The notes under the pieces are model-generated. The model saw nothing but the letters and a program-made list of their open reading frames with translations, ran no database searches and had not been told where the DNA came from. A stretch of DNA of 21,201 nt from Planctomycetaceae bacterium UBA4732 (GTDB taxonomy: Bacteria; Planctomycetota; Planctomycetia; Gemmatales; Gemmataceae): NCBI GenBank assembly GCA_002404095.1, contig DHJA01000221.1, forward strand, positions 1 through 21,201. Direction: 5' to 3'. Position 1 is the first letter of the stretch. Each line of letters starts with the position of its first letter. This document shows positions 6,331 to 15,400 of this stretch, piece after piece. A program made the position numbers and the translations under genes.

Positions 6331-6874
6331 AGGAAAGCATTACCCCGATTCGGTCGCCTACCGCATGTTCGACAAGTACAAGCCGGTCGAGCTTCCCAAG
6401 GAGGTCAACGAGGACTCGAAGAAGAGCCGGGTCGCGGCCGATACACGGCTGCCGGCCGACCAACGGGTCTTGGGCGTTTCGGACGGTAAGGAGGCGAAAG
6501 CGTATCCGCTCGATGCTGTGGCGAAGGCCGGCCTGATCGAAGACCAAATCGACAGCCGACCCTGCGTCATCCTCTGGGAAGCGGCGACCGGGACGGCGGC
6601 CGCGTATCGTCCGGTTGCCGCGCCGCCGAAAAAGGAGGACGGCGATCCGAAAACGCTGCCGTTATACCGCGACGACAAGACTGACGGCAAACCGTTGACC
6701 GACAAGGAGACCAGCTCGCGCTGGGACGCGGCCGGCCGGGCCTATGAAGGCAAGCTCAAAGGCTGGACGCTTACTTGGATGGACGGTACGCAGGTGAAAT
6801 GGTTTGCCTGGGCGGCGGAGTACCCGGAGACGACCCTGTTCGGCGAGCGGCGGGCTTTATGCCCGCCGGGATAA
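6331..6874 (+). pseudogene. DUF3179-family protein, truncated at both ends by palindromic repeats
   Basis: The frame opens at 6218 inside the nested palindrome, whose translation (PRRAWEPG) is repeat-derived. Native-looking sequence starts about 6331: HYPDSVAYRMFDKYKPVELP, then RLPADQRVLGVSDGKEAKAY, IDSRPCVILWEAATGTAAAY and GWTLTWMDGTQVKWFAWAAE. This is the DUF3179 domain of planctomycetes, a family of unknown function usually found in longer exported proteins with a signal peptide. Here no signal peptide or normal N-terminus remains, and the C-terminus (GERRALCPPG) is encoded by a second palindrome at 6842-6889. The roughly 180 family-like codons between are in one open frame. A short expressed protein cannot be excluded, but an internal start with a good ribosome site was not found. 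The best reading is a gene eroded or trimmed by repeats. Confidence 0.7.
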
Positions 6875-6895
6875 ACCCGGCGGCTCGCCAAATGG
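6842..6895. repeat. Compound REP-like palindrome at the end of the DUF3179 frame
   Basis: Outer arms ggcgag (6842-6847) and ctcgcc (6884-6889). Inner hairpins pair cggcgggc (6848-6855) with gcccgccg (6861-6868), and ccgccggg (6863-6870) with cccggcgg (6876-6883). The two inner hairpins overlap, so only one can form at a time. Degenerate extra half-copies (gctcgccaaat) follow to about 6912. It encodes the last residues and stop of the frame. Confidence 0.8.
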
Positions 6896-7070
6896 CGTGG
6901 CTCGCCAAATTGGCACGACACTTGCTCACACGGAGTAACCAACGCGTCGGCCAGCGGGAAACTAGCCGCCGCGTCTGGCCGGCGCGACGTTCTTCGCTAT
7001 CTTGTGAGAAGAGCGAGCGACATTACAGACCGCTAGGGTTAGGAACTCCGTAAAGTCGCTAATGCGCCGC

Positions 7071-7076
7071 AAGGAG
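7071..7076 (+). promoter_or_regulatory. Ribosome binding site AAGGAG deciding the M48 start
   Basis: AAGGAG ends seven bases before GTG 7084 but only one base before GTG 7078, so 7084 is the better start. Confidence 0.6.
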
Positions 7077-7083
7077 AGTGTTC

Positions 7084-8055
7084 GTGGCCGATTTAATCGC
7101 ACGTCCCAATCGATTTTGGATTTTTGGTATCGCTGTTGCCGTTGCCAGCTTCGCGCTGCCGGGCTGCGTTCCCCCACCCGATAACGGTGGCAGTGGCGGC
7201 GGCGGCGAAACCGGCGCCGGTTCCGGTCCGGGGGGTCGTTCTCAAGCGCTGGCGCTTACGCCCGAACAAGAAGTGAAGCTAGGCAACGAGGCGTTTCAAG
7301 AGGTGTTGTCGCACTCGAAAACCGTGGAAGGCCCCGCCTTCGATCTGGTAAAGGAAACCGCCGAAAAGATCTTCAAGGTGGCGCTGACTAATGACCCGCT
7401 TCAGCGTGAAATCGGTCTCCATGTCAAGGGTTGGAACTGGGATAACCGCAAATACGCGGTAGTGAAGAAGGACCAGGTCAACGCCTTCTGCCTACCGGGC
7501 GGCAAGGTCGTGGTGTTCACCGGCCTGCTCAAAATGACGGAAGACCATCCCGACTGGTTGGCGACGGTCCTGGGCCATGAGATCGCGCACGCCCTTGCCC
7601 ATCACTCCAGCGAACGCATCGCCCGCGAGCGGATGTATCGGCCGGCCATGAACGCCCTCGGCGGCCTCGACGAGCTGACCAGCGACGACCGGGCGAAGTT
7701 GGTCTCGCTTCTAGGCGCAGGCTCCGCCGCGTTGGACTTTCAGCCGCAGTCGCAAGGCGATCACGTCGGCATATTCCAACAGATACGCGAGTTGTCCTAC
7801 GACCGCCAGCAAGAGTCGGAGGCAGACCACATCGGCATCTTTTTGATGACCTTTGCCGGCTACGACCCCAGACAGGGAGTCGCCTTTTGGGAGGCGATGA
7901 CAGAGAAGAGCGGCGGCGGAAGCGTCCCGGAAATTCTCTCCGACCACCCGAGCGACGCCCATCGCGTCGCTCAAATGAAGGTATGGGCCGTGCGCGCGCA
8001 CGACGCCCTATTGGCGTGGAAAGCGGGCCGGATCGAGCCGGCCAAGAGCAACTGA
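7084..8055 (+). CDS. M48-family zinc metalloprotease, lipoprotein
   Basis: 323 residues from GTG 7084. The signal peptide has Arg7, Arg10 and the hydrophobic run FWIFGIAVAVASFALPG, ending in lipobox Cys28 (LPGC). A Gly/Pro-rich linker follows (29-55). The peptidase domain spans about 60-310: zinc motif HEIAH (His155, Glu156, His159) in VLGHEIAHALAHHSSERIAR, and third ligand Glu244 in QQESEADHIG, the usual M48 E-x-x-AD. NAFCLPGGKVVVFTGLL just before the zinc site is the substrate-strand motif of BepA/LoiP-like M48 enzymes. The C-terminal part has SDHPSDAHRVAQM, also typical. Family members are outer-membrane or periplasmic proteases that degrade misassembled envelope proteins. It lies 49 bases upstream of a small membrane-protein gene and probably shares its transcript. 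Confidence 0.93.
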   Translation: MADLIARPNRFWIFGIAVAVASFALPGCVPPPDNGGSGGGGETGAGSGPGGRSQALALTPEQEVKLGNEAFQEVLSHSKTVEGPAFDLVKETAEKIFKVALTNDPLQREIGLHVKGWNWDNRKYAVVKKDQVNAFCLPGGKVVVFTGLLKMTEDHPDWLATVLGHEIAHALAHHSSERIARERMYRPAMNALGGLDELTSDDRAKLVSLLGAGSAALDFQPQSQGDHVGIFQQIRELSYDRQQESEADHIGIFLMTFAGYDPRQGVAFWEAMTEKSGGGSVPEILSDHPSDAHRVAQMKVWAVRAHDALLAWKAGRIEPAKSN

Positions 8056-8104
8056 AGGCCGCAACGGCGGCAATCCTTTTCTACTGACAAGGGAGATATG
8101 CAAC

Positions 8105-8275
8105 ATGAGTTATGGTCAAGGCGGAGGACTGGGCGGCGGCAGTTTCTTCGGCAACGCGGGGCCGTCCGGGCCTTACGGCGCCTATCCCACCTGCGGCTGC
8201 AGCAGCATCGCGATTGTCATCGCGGGCATCCTGCTCGTCTTCGCGGGCTGCTCCAACATGCTGGGCGGTCGGTAA
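8105..8275 (+). CDS. Small glycine-rich single-pass membrane protein, 56 residues
   Basis: Unrecognised. The ATG (8105) lies 6-12 bases after AAGGGAGATATG. The protein starts MSYGQGGGLGGGSFFGNAGP, continues SGPYGAYPTCGCSS and has one hydrophobic segment (about 34-48: IAIVIAGILLVFAGC) before a short end (NMLGGR). The Gly/Tyr-rich leader plus a Cys-Gly-Cys just before the membrane segment is distinctive. It is not a lipoprotein signal, since no basic residues precede the segment. It sits between the M48 protease gene and another small membrane-protein gene, all in one direction with gaps of 49 and 56 bases, so an operon is likely. Codon usage matches its neighbours. Confidence 0.65.
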   Translation: MSYGQGGGLGGGSFFGNAGPSGPYGAYPTCGCSSIAIVIAGILLVFAGCSNMLGGR

Positions 8276-8331
8276 TCGTTCAGGGACTACACAAACCGTC
8301 TGTTCACAATCATTCACCGGAGAAAAAAGAC

Positions 8332-8637
8332 ATGCGAGCAATATGTGGGGCGGTTATCGCCGCCGGAGCGCTCATCGGACTGGGGTTGGCGTGTATTGGC
8401 GAAGGCTTGCGCTACGCCAGCTACCCCTATCACGACGCCGACTCTCATCTCCAGTATGTAAAGTTCCATGAAATGGACACGGCGCTAATCGCCGTCTTCA
8501 TCGGCCTGGCGCTCATGGCGCTAATCGGCTTGGGCCTCACGTTCCTAGGCCTGGCCTACCATCACCACCGCCGTCATCACGAAATGCTTCATCTTCAAGG
8601 GCGGGGAGTTGAAGGAACGCATCGGGTCGGCGTCTAA
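8332..8637 (+). CDS. Small two-TM protein with His-rich C-terminus, 101 residues
   Basis: Unrecognised. The ATG 8332 is preceded by GGAG nine bases upstream; the longer open frame from 8098 overlaps the previous gene in another frame and is rejected. The first hydrophobic segment is about 4-22 (ICGAVIAAGALIGLGLACIG). A polar loop follows (YASYPYHDADSHLQYVKFHE), then a second segment at about 50-74 (TALIAVFIGLALMALIGLGL). The tail has a His cluster (YHHHRRHHEMLH, about 76-87). His/Asp residues in the loop and the tail could bind a metal, but this is a guess. It is the last gene before the 31 bp hairpin, and is probably co-transcribed with the protease and the 56-residue protein. Confidence 0.65.
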   Translation: MRAICGAVIAAGALIGLGLACIGEGLRYASYPYHDADSHLQYVKFHEMDTALIAVFIGLALMALIGLGLTFLGLAYHHHRRHHEMLHLQGRGVEGTHRVGV

Positions 8638-8652
8638 AATACATCCAGATAG

Positions 8653-8717
8653 GTTTAGCCGCGACCCGAAGGGGAGCGCGTGAGCGTCACGCGCTCCCCT
8701 TCGGGTCGCGGCTAAAC
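8653..8717. terminator. Perfect 31 bp hairpin between convergent genes, likely bidirectional terminator
   Basis: Arms 8653-8683 and 8687-8717 are exactly complementary over 31 bases (starting gtttagccgcgacccgaagg) with a three-base loop gcg. It begins 15 bases after the plus-strand stop (8637) and ends 10 bases before the minus-strand stop (8728). On the plus strand a T-rich stretch (tgttttctc) follows a few bases later. The sequence is another dispersed planctomycete repeat type by recollection, used here as a double-sided transcript end. Confidence 0.8.
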
Positions 8718-8727
8718 GTATGTTTTC

Positions 8728-9405
8728 TCACTTCACTGTCGCGGTCGGCTTTGCCGACTGGCTCACCACAGGCGCTATCGCCGCCAGACGGGGATTGTCG
8801 ATCGCCATCGACGCGCTCTCGGCGTACAACGGCGTCCCCTTCGTCGGCTCGTAGCGCACCTTCATCTGAACGCGCGTCACGTCAGGCCGGTAAGTACTCC
8901 ACATAAAGGGTACGGTATAGCCCCAACCGATGGCGTCGCGCCGTAAAAACTTGCGCAGCGTGACCGGGTCGTAGCGGAACTCTTCCAGCGGCACGGCGGC
9001 CGATCCGGGTGCGACGGCGCCTTCATACAAATCCACGACCAACGTTCCGTCGCCCGGCATCGGATACTTGATCTCCGGACCAAACAGGTAGACGCGACCC
9101 ACCAGTGTGGGCGTATCGGCGCCATTGCGGGCGGGGTCTTGCGTGATGTAGACCTGCGGCTGCCACGTCGCCACTACCTGGCACGGCACGCCAGGCTGGG
9201 GGCCAACAGGGTAAGTATCTATTCCCACGCACCCGCACGCCAGGGCGAGCATTGGGGCGATAACCAACGCCAACCTCTTGGCGAGCGGGGGGCGTAAGCC
9301 CCCCGGTGCTTCGCGTACTCGCCGACGGGATGCGGAACCAGGGGACTTACGTCCCCCGCTCGCCACTAAACTCCGGACGGTTACTGTCTGCGGAAGAGGC
9401 GCCAT
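8728..9405 (-). CDS. Lipoprotein following the giant secretin, with repeat-derived N-terminal segment
   Basis: 225 residues from ATG 9403-9405, which lies inside the last codons of the secretin gene (25 base overlap, different frame) and has AAGGAG eight bases upstream: translational coupling is likely. The signal is unusual. Residues 1-13 are native-looking (MAPLPQTVTV); about 14-43 are encoded by an 87 bp palindrome (9279-9365); then LAKRLALVIAPMLALACGC gives a hydrophobic core and lipobox-type Cys57 or Cys59. The mature part includes CQVVATWQPQVYITQDPA, TLVGRVYLFGPEIKYPMPGD and FMWSTYRPDVTRVQMKVRYE, a beta-rich domain not assigned to a family. A later start (TTG near 9272) would remove the repeat but lacks a good ribosome site. 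Position suggests an outer-membrane partner of the secretin; that is inference. Confidence 0.75.
   Translation of the reverse strand: MAPLPQTVTVRSLVASGGRKSPGSASRRRVREAPGGLRPPLAKRLALVIAPMLALACGCVGIDTYPVGPQPGVPCQVVATWQPQVYITQDPARNGADTPTLVGRVYLFGPEIKYPMPGDGTLVVDLYEGAVAPGSAAVPLEEFRYDPVTLRKFLRRDAIGWGYTVPFMWSTYRPDVTRVQMKVRYEPTKGTPLYAESASMAIDNPRLAAIAPVVSQSAKPTATVK
9279..9365. repeat. 87 bp composite REP-like palindrome inside coding sequence
   Basis: Outer arms tggcgag (9279-9285) and ctcgcca (9359-9365). The left half has gggggg/cccccc around cgtaag (9287-9304); the right half has gggg/cccc around acttacgt. The length is a multiple of three, and the element is read through in frame by the lipoprotein gene. 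Confidence 0.8.
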
Positions 9406-12400
9406 CGTTCCGGCTCCTTTTTGGGTTCGGGCAGGACGACCGTATCCTCGGCGACGATTGGCGATGGCGGGGCCGGCGCTGAAGCGGGCCGAACGGCGTC
9501 GGGTACGGGAACCACCGGGCCTTGCGCGCCGCCCGGGGGGGCCACGCGCGGGGGCGGCAGCGTTTCCGGCCCGTAAGGCAACGGCGGCGTCCCAAGCAGC
9601 CGCTCCACCGGCATGGGCGGCTGCATCAGCGGCGACGTCATATTGCCATCCACGCCGCCTTTGCCCGGAAGAGGCGCGAAGGCGTTCGGGTGCAACACCG
9701 GCTCCATGCCGGATAGACCATGCGTCCGCACTACGTCCTCCAAAATATAGTCCATCCGCCGCGATTCCTCGGCCAGCACCCTGTCCGCATCGGCCCGCGA
9801 CCGGACGATGTGCGGCGTCAGGATGACCAACAGTTCGGTCTTGGCCTTCGTCTGAGTGCGGTAACGGAACGCCGCCCCGACAAACGGTAGGTCGCCGAAC
9901 CAGGGGATCTTATTCTCGTCTTTCTGATCGCGCCTCTGGATCAGGCCGCCGAGCGCCACCGTCTCGCCGTCCTGAGCGGAAACGGTCGTTGTGACGTTCT
10001 GCACGTTGAAGGCGGTCGCTAGCGTGCCGTTGCCCAGGTTGATCGACGTCGGCGCCACCGACGACACTTCCGGGATCACGCGCATCAGCACCCTGCCGTC
10101 CGGGCTGATGCGCGGCGTCACCTGCAACTGCACGCCTACATCCTTGTAGAGGATGCTGTTGGTTATTATGCCGACGGTGACGTTGGTGCCGCTGACGTAG
10201 GGGAAGCTCTGGCCGACATGGATGGTGGCCAATTGATTGTCGAGCGTCATGATCTGCGGCCGGCTCAGGATGTCGATGCGGCCCTGCGTCTTGAGGGCGC
10301 GGATGAGCAGGCTGAAGCTGTCGCTGGCCGCCGAGAACACGAAGCCGCCGACGCCGCTCGCCGGCGACACGCGGCCGACGCCGAGGCTGCCCAGCCCCTG
10401 AAAGCCGACCTGGGCCGGACTGACGGCCGGGTTGTTGCCCAGCGGCAGACTCGGGTTGTTGAAGTTGAAACCGGGCTGCGCCGCCGGGTTGATGCTGCTG
10501 TTAATCGTGACGCCCGGCGGCGCCAGACCGCCCGCCGCGTTGGCGAAGTTGATACTGCCGTTCGGCCCAATGAGGCCGGCGGCGGGGGTGATGCTTCGGT
10601 TGAACAATACCGGACTTTGCAGACCGAATTCGATGCCGAACTCCTCGCTGCCGGTCAGGTCCACCTCGGCGATCAGCACCTGGATCATGACTTGCGGCGA
10701 CTCGGCGTCCAGTTCCTGGATGAGCCGAAAAACGTCGTCGTAGAAGCGCGGCGTGGCGCTGATGAGCAGCTTGTTGGTGACCGGCTCGGGCACTACGACG
10801 ACCTCATGTTCCAAATCCTGGAACGGCGTGAGCTGCCCGTTGGTGCGCAGCAGGTTGATGGAGTTGGAGAGGAAGACGTTGAGGGCGTTGGCCACGTCCG
10901 TCGCGGTCGCGTTCTTGAGGTGGTAAACCTCGTTGCGGCGATTGAGCACCTCGCCGCCTTCGGAGGTGGCTTCGAGCTTGGCGATAAGGGCCAGGATGAT
11001 GTCGAGATCGCTGGCACTGCCGGCCGCAATGATGCTGTTGGTGCGCTCGTCGATGGTGATGCGCAGGTCGGTGAGCTGCGGCCCTTCGGACGGGCCGCTC
11101 AGCGACAGTTGAAGCGGCCTGCCCGACCCGGAGGCGCCGCCGGCGGCTCCCGCTCCCGCTCCCGCTCCCGCTCCGCCTGCGCCGCCGCCTATTCCGCCGC
11201 CTATTCCGCCGCCTATTCCGCCCGCGCCGCCGCCGCCGGTCGTGGTTCCGCCCGCTGTAGTTGGCCCCGTGACGGTACGACCCGAACCGGTGCCGCCCGT
11301 GCCAAGGAAGAGCTGTTGCAGCATGGTCGCTAAGGCCGCGGCGTCGTTCTTCTTGAGCGTGATGACCTTGACCACGTACTGCGCGGCCGGCGGCACGTCG
11401 AGAGAATCAATTAGTGTGTCCAGAAGCTCCATTGTCTTTTCGGGCGCCGAGATGAGCAAGCTGTTGGTGTTGTCGTCCGAGAGGATGAAGACGTCTTCAA
11501 GCAGGCCGGACTCGACGATTTTGCCGTTCGCGGACGGGCTGACAAAGCGCAGGCTGGAACTCTTCGTCGTAGCGCCCGGGGCCGAAGTCGCGCCGGCGCC
11601 CGTGGTCGCGCCAGTCGTGGCGCCTTGCGCCCCGGCGCCTGCACCCGCTCCCGCTCCCTGACGTCCGCCTTGTCCGCCCTGTCCTCCCTGGAAGCCGCCG
11701 CCTGGCGCGCCCGGTGCGCCCGCGCCGCCTGGAGGCGTCGCCTGACCGGGAGTTGCGCCCGCTCCAGTGCCGCCGCCCCCGCCGGTCTGCTGGGTTTGCG
11801 GCGCCACGCCGTAGCCGATGGCCCGCTGTAGCAAGGCGGCGACGTCGGCGGCTACGGCGTGCTTGAGGCGCTTGATACGCAAGTTGTTGACGGCGTGGGA
11901 AACGTCCGTGTCCAGGTACTGAATGAGATCCCGAATCTCCGCCATGTCCGCCGGAGCGGCCTGGACGAAGACGGTGTTGGTGGCCACGTCGAACGTAATG
12001 CGAATCTGATGTTTGGACTGGTCCTCGCCGCTTTCCGAGTAGCGCTGATTGTAGAAATTGGTCAGCAAGGTGCTGACGCGCGACGCCGGCGCTTTCTTCA
12101 GGGCGAACGGCGTCGCCTGCCCGCCGGGGCCGTTGTCCACGTCGAGTTTCTTCACTTCTAATACCACTTCTTTGATGCGCGACTCCGGGGCGGCTATGAG
12201 CAGCGCATTGAGACGCGGCACCGGGATCAGCACGACGGAGGCCAGCTGCTCCTCGGTGGTCGTAGCCCCTCCTTGTGCCTGCGTGGTTTTCTTGACGGTC
12301 GTGCCCTGACTATTGCCGCTCGGCCCGACGATGACGCGCTGGTAGAGTTGGGTGAGCGTATTGGCGACGCCGGTGGCGTCGGCCTTTTGCAACGGCAGCA

Positions 12401-15400
12401 GCATAATCTCCAAATTGGAGGAGGGGGCGGCGTTCCCGAGCGCTTCGAGGAACCTCGCGATCAACTCGGCGTCGGCAGGGTTGTTGCTGGTGACGACGTA
12501 GATGCCCAGGCCCGGCAACGGCTGCACGGTCACCGTGGTGCGCGGCGCGGGGAAGTCGCCTAAGTCCATTGGCGCCGGCGCCGATTCCGGCTGCTGCTCC
12601 TCCTCATAACTTACAGGCTTGATCGCGGCGTCATGTTGCGGATCGTAGAAGCCAGACGACTGAGGGTCATCCATGACCCGGCCGTCAAAAAAATCCGGCC
12701 CTCGTCCCGTGCGGTCGGGCGCCCGATTGTTGCGGCGCCGTCTCGGCCCGCCGCCCCCTCCGCCGCCGTTGTCGTTGTTGTTATTGTTGTTAGTAGCTCC
12801 TGGAGTGACCGGCTGGAGGGAGGTCGTTTTGCCCTGAATGGCGTCCACGGCCTCCTGGATCAGCAGCGGATCGACGCCTTTCTTGATCTGAACCAGCCTA
12901 ATGGTCCGGTGATTGTCCTTGGCCGCCATATCCACAGTGTCCACGAGTTTCTTAATTTCCTCGTAGAGCGGTTCCGTGCTGTTCACGATCAGACTGTTGG
13001 ACTGGTCGTCCACGGCGATGGTCAGCGTTACGGGACGGCTGTTGCCGCTGGCGTCGGTGTTGCGGTTCTGCGAGCCGGCGATGACCAGACCGAAGCCGCC
13101 GTTGCTGATGTCCGATAACGTCGGATTCTGGTTGACCTGATCGCGGTAGACGTTCTTCAGCAAGTCCGCCACTTCGGTGGCCTTGGCGTACTTGAGCGGC
13201 CCGATGATGCGATTCTTCGGGCCGGCCGTCGCGTCCTTGTCCTTGTTGTCGATGGCCTTGGCCAGCAGCCAGCGGATGGTCAGCATGTCCACGGGTTTGG
13301 CCCGCACGAGCAGCGAGTTGGTGGCCGGGTCGGCGACAACGCGGATGCGATTCGGCGCCGGGTTGGCGGGCGGCTGCGCACCCTGGCCGCCGAAGCGGCC
13401 GAAGAAGCCGCCGCCGAAGCCTCCCTGTGGCGCCGCGGCCGGCTTCACTTCGTTGAACGCCGCGTCGAGTAGCTTGGCCGCTTCGGCGGCGCTGGCGTTC
13501 TTGAGAGGAATGACCTCGAAATCGCCCTCGCCGGCCGTCGTCTGTGTCATCAATCGCACGAGCTGCGACGCCATTGCCAGCGCATCTGGGTCATTCGACG
13601 TAATGACGAGCCGATTGCCCGACGCCGCGATGACGACCGGCATGTCCGCTTTGCCGGGTTTGTCCTCCGGCTTGGCGTCTTTCTTCTCTTGCGGATCGAC
13701 AAAGGCGCCGCCTTCACCGGGACGCATGGCGACGGTCACAATGTCGCTGGCGGTCTTCCTACGGGCGTCGGGCGCCTTGGGCATGTCCGGCGTCGGCTTC
13801 TGTGGCTTCTTATCGCCTGGCGTTTCGCGCGCGCCGTTTGACTTTTCGGGCGCGCCGCCGGGCGTGATGACTTGAATAGGGTTGGAGCGCATCTGGCTCA
13901 ACAGGCGTTGCAGCTCGGCGGCGACGGCCGACCCGCTTCCCGATTCCAGAGTAATGACGCGCGTATGGCCGGCGTCGAAAGCGGGAGCGGCGCCAGTTCC
14001 CGACGCTGCGCCGCCGTTCATCACTTTGATGATTTCTCGGATCTCCGCAACCTGCTCGGTCGAACCGCGGATGAGGACGCCGTTCTGGTCGGGAACCGCC
14101 TCAATAAAGGGGCCGCCGGATTTGGCGTCGCCGAACATGGCTTGCAGAGTGGTCGCGGCTTTGGCGGGTTCGAGGCTGCCCACGTCGATCAACACGCCTT
14201 TGACGCCTTTGCCGATTTGCTCGACCAGTTTCTCAATGTTGTCCAGATCCTCGGGGCAGGCGTAAACGCGGAGGGCGTTGGAGCCTGCCGACGTAATGCG
14301 CAGCGTGGACGAGGCGGGAAACGGGCTTTCCAAAATCTTGGCCAGCGACTCGGCGTTGCCGTCTGGCACCGCAATGGTCTTGAACGCCGGCGGGCCGACG
14401 AGGACCGGCTTCTGTCCGTCCGCTGGTTTATCGAGGCGATTTTCGATGAGGTCTTTGGCTTTGGCGATGATCTCCGGCGGTCCCGTTACAAGGATGAGGT
14501 TCTTGGCGTCGTCGCTGGTGATGTAGAACTGCCGCGACGACCGAACCGGAGCGGGCCGCGACGGCACCGATGGGAACGTCGTCGGCGCAGGCGTCGTCGG
14601 CGTGGCCATCGGCGGCGTGAACATTGGCGGGGCGCCCGGTTGCCCCGGCGGCGTGAACATGGGGGGCGCGGCCGGCGGCGTGAACATGGGGGGCGCGGCG
14701 GCCGGCGCCGCGGCCGTCGGCGCTTGCACGACCTGCGGCTCTCCCATCAGCGTTCGTAGGATTTTCTCGCCGTCGCGGGCGCGAATGTATTTGCACACGT
14801 GGGAGTAGCTGTCCGATTGTGTCTTTTCCGACTCCTCAATGTCTTTGAGCGTGTCCATCACGCGCCGGATGTTGCCAACGGTGTCCTGAAGCACCAGGCG
14901 GTTGCCGGGCATGGCCACCGCTTCATGAAACGGCCCCATAATGGCGCCGAGCCTGGGCGCCATGTCCTCCGCGTTCAGCGAGGTCAGCGGCAGAATCAAC
15001 CGCACGATCTCGGTGTCGCCGTGATCCGCGAGTTGGCGGGGGGTGAGCTGCGGCAACAGGATCGGATCAATCTTCTCGTCGGCCGGGACGACGGTAAAGA
15101 CGCGCTCGCCGTTAATGAGGTAATACTTCTGAGTCTGGCTGGCGCTGAGCAGGCCGCCGTTGATGATGTCGATCACTTCCGGGAGCGTGTAAGTCTTCTG
15201 ATTCCGCCCGATAAAGCTGAAAGTGCCGGTCGGCTTGTTGATGTAGACGACGTCCTTGCCGGTCTCGTTGGCCAGCCATTTGAAAACGGCGTCCCACGGT
15301 TTGCCGTCCATGGCGAAGGCGATGAGCTTTTCCGTACTCGCCTCTTTTTTCTCAGGATCGGCCGCCGTTAAATAGGCGCCCGCGCCGACCAAGACGGCCA

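Noticed and set aside
11140..11240. Possible CRISPR-like array from regularly spaced repeats
   Set aside because: The units are 6-12 bp with no spacers and are in-frame codon repeats of the secretin.
10218..11333. Plus-strand open frame of 371 codons within the secretin
   Set aside because: Opposite the well-supported secretin barrel and repeats; composition (Arg/Gly/Asp, SRSRSRS runs) reflects the tandem repeats read backwards.
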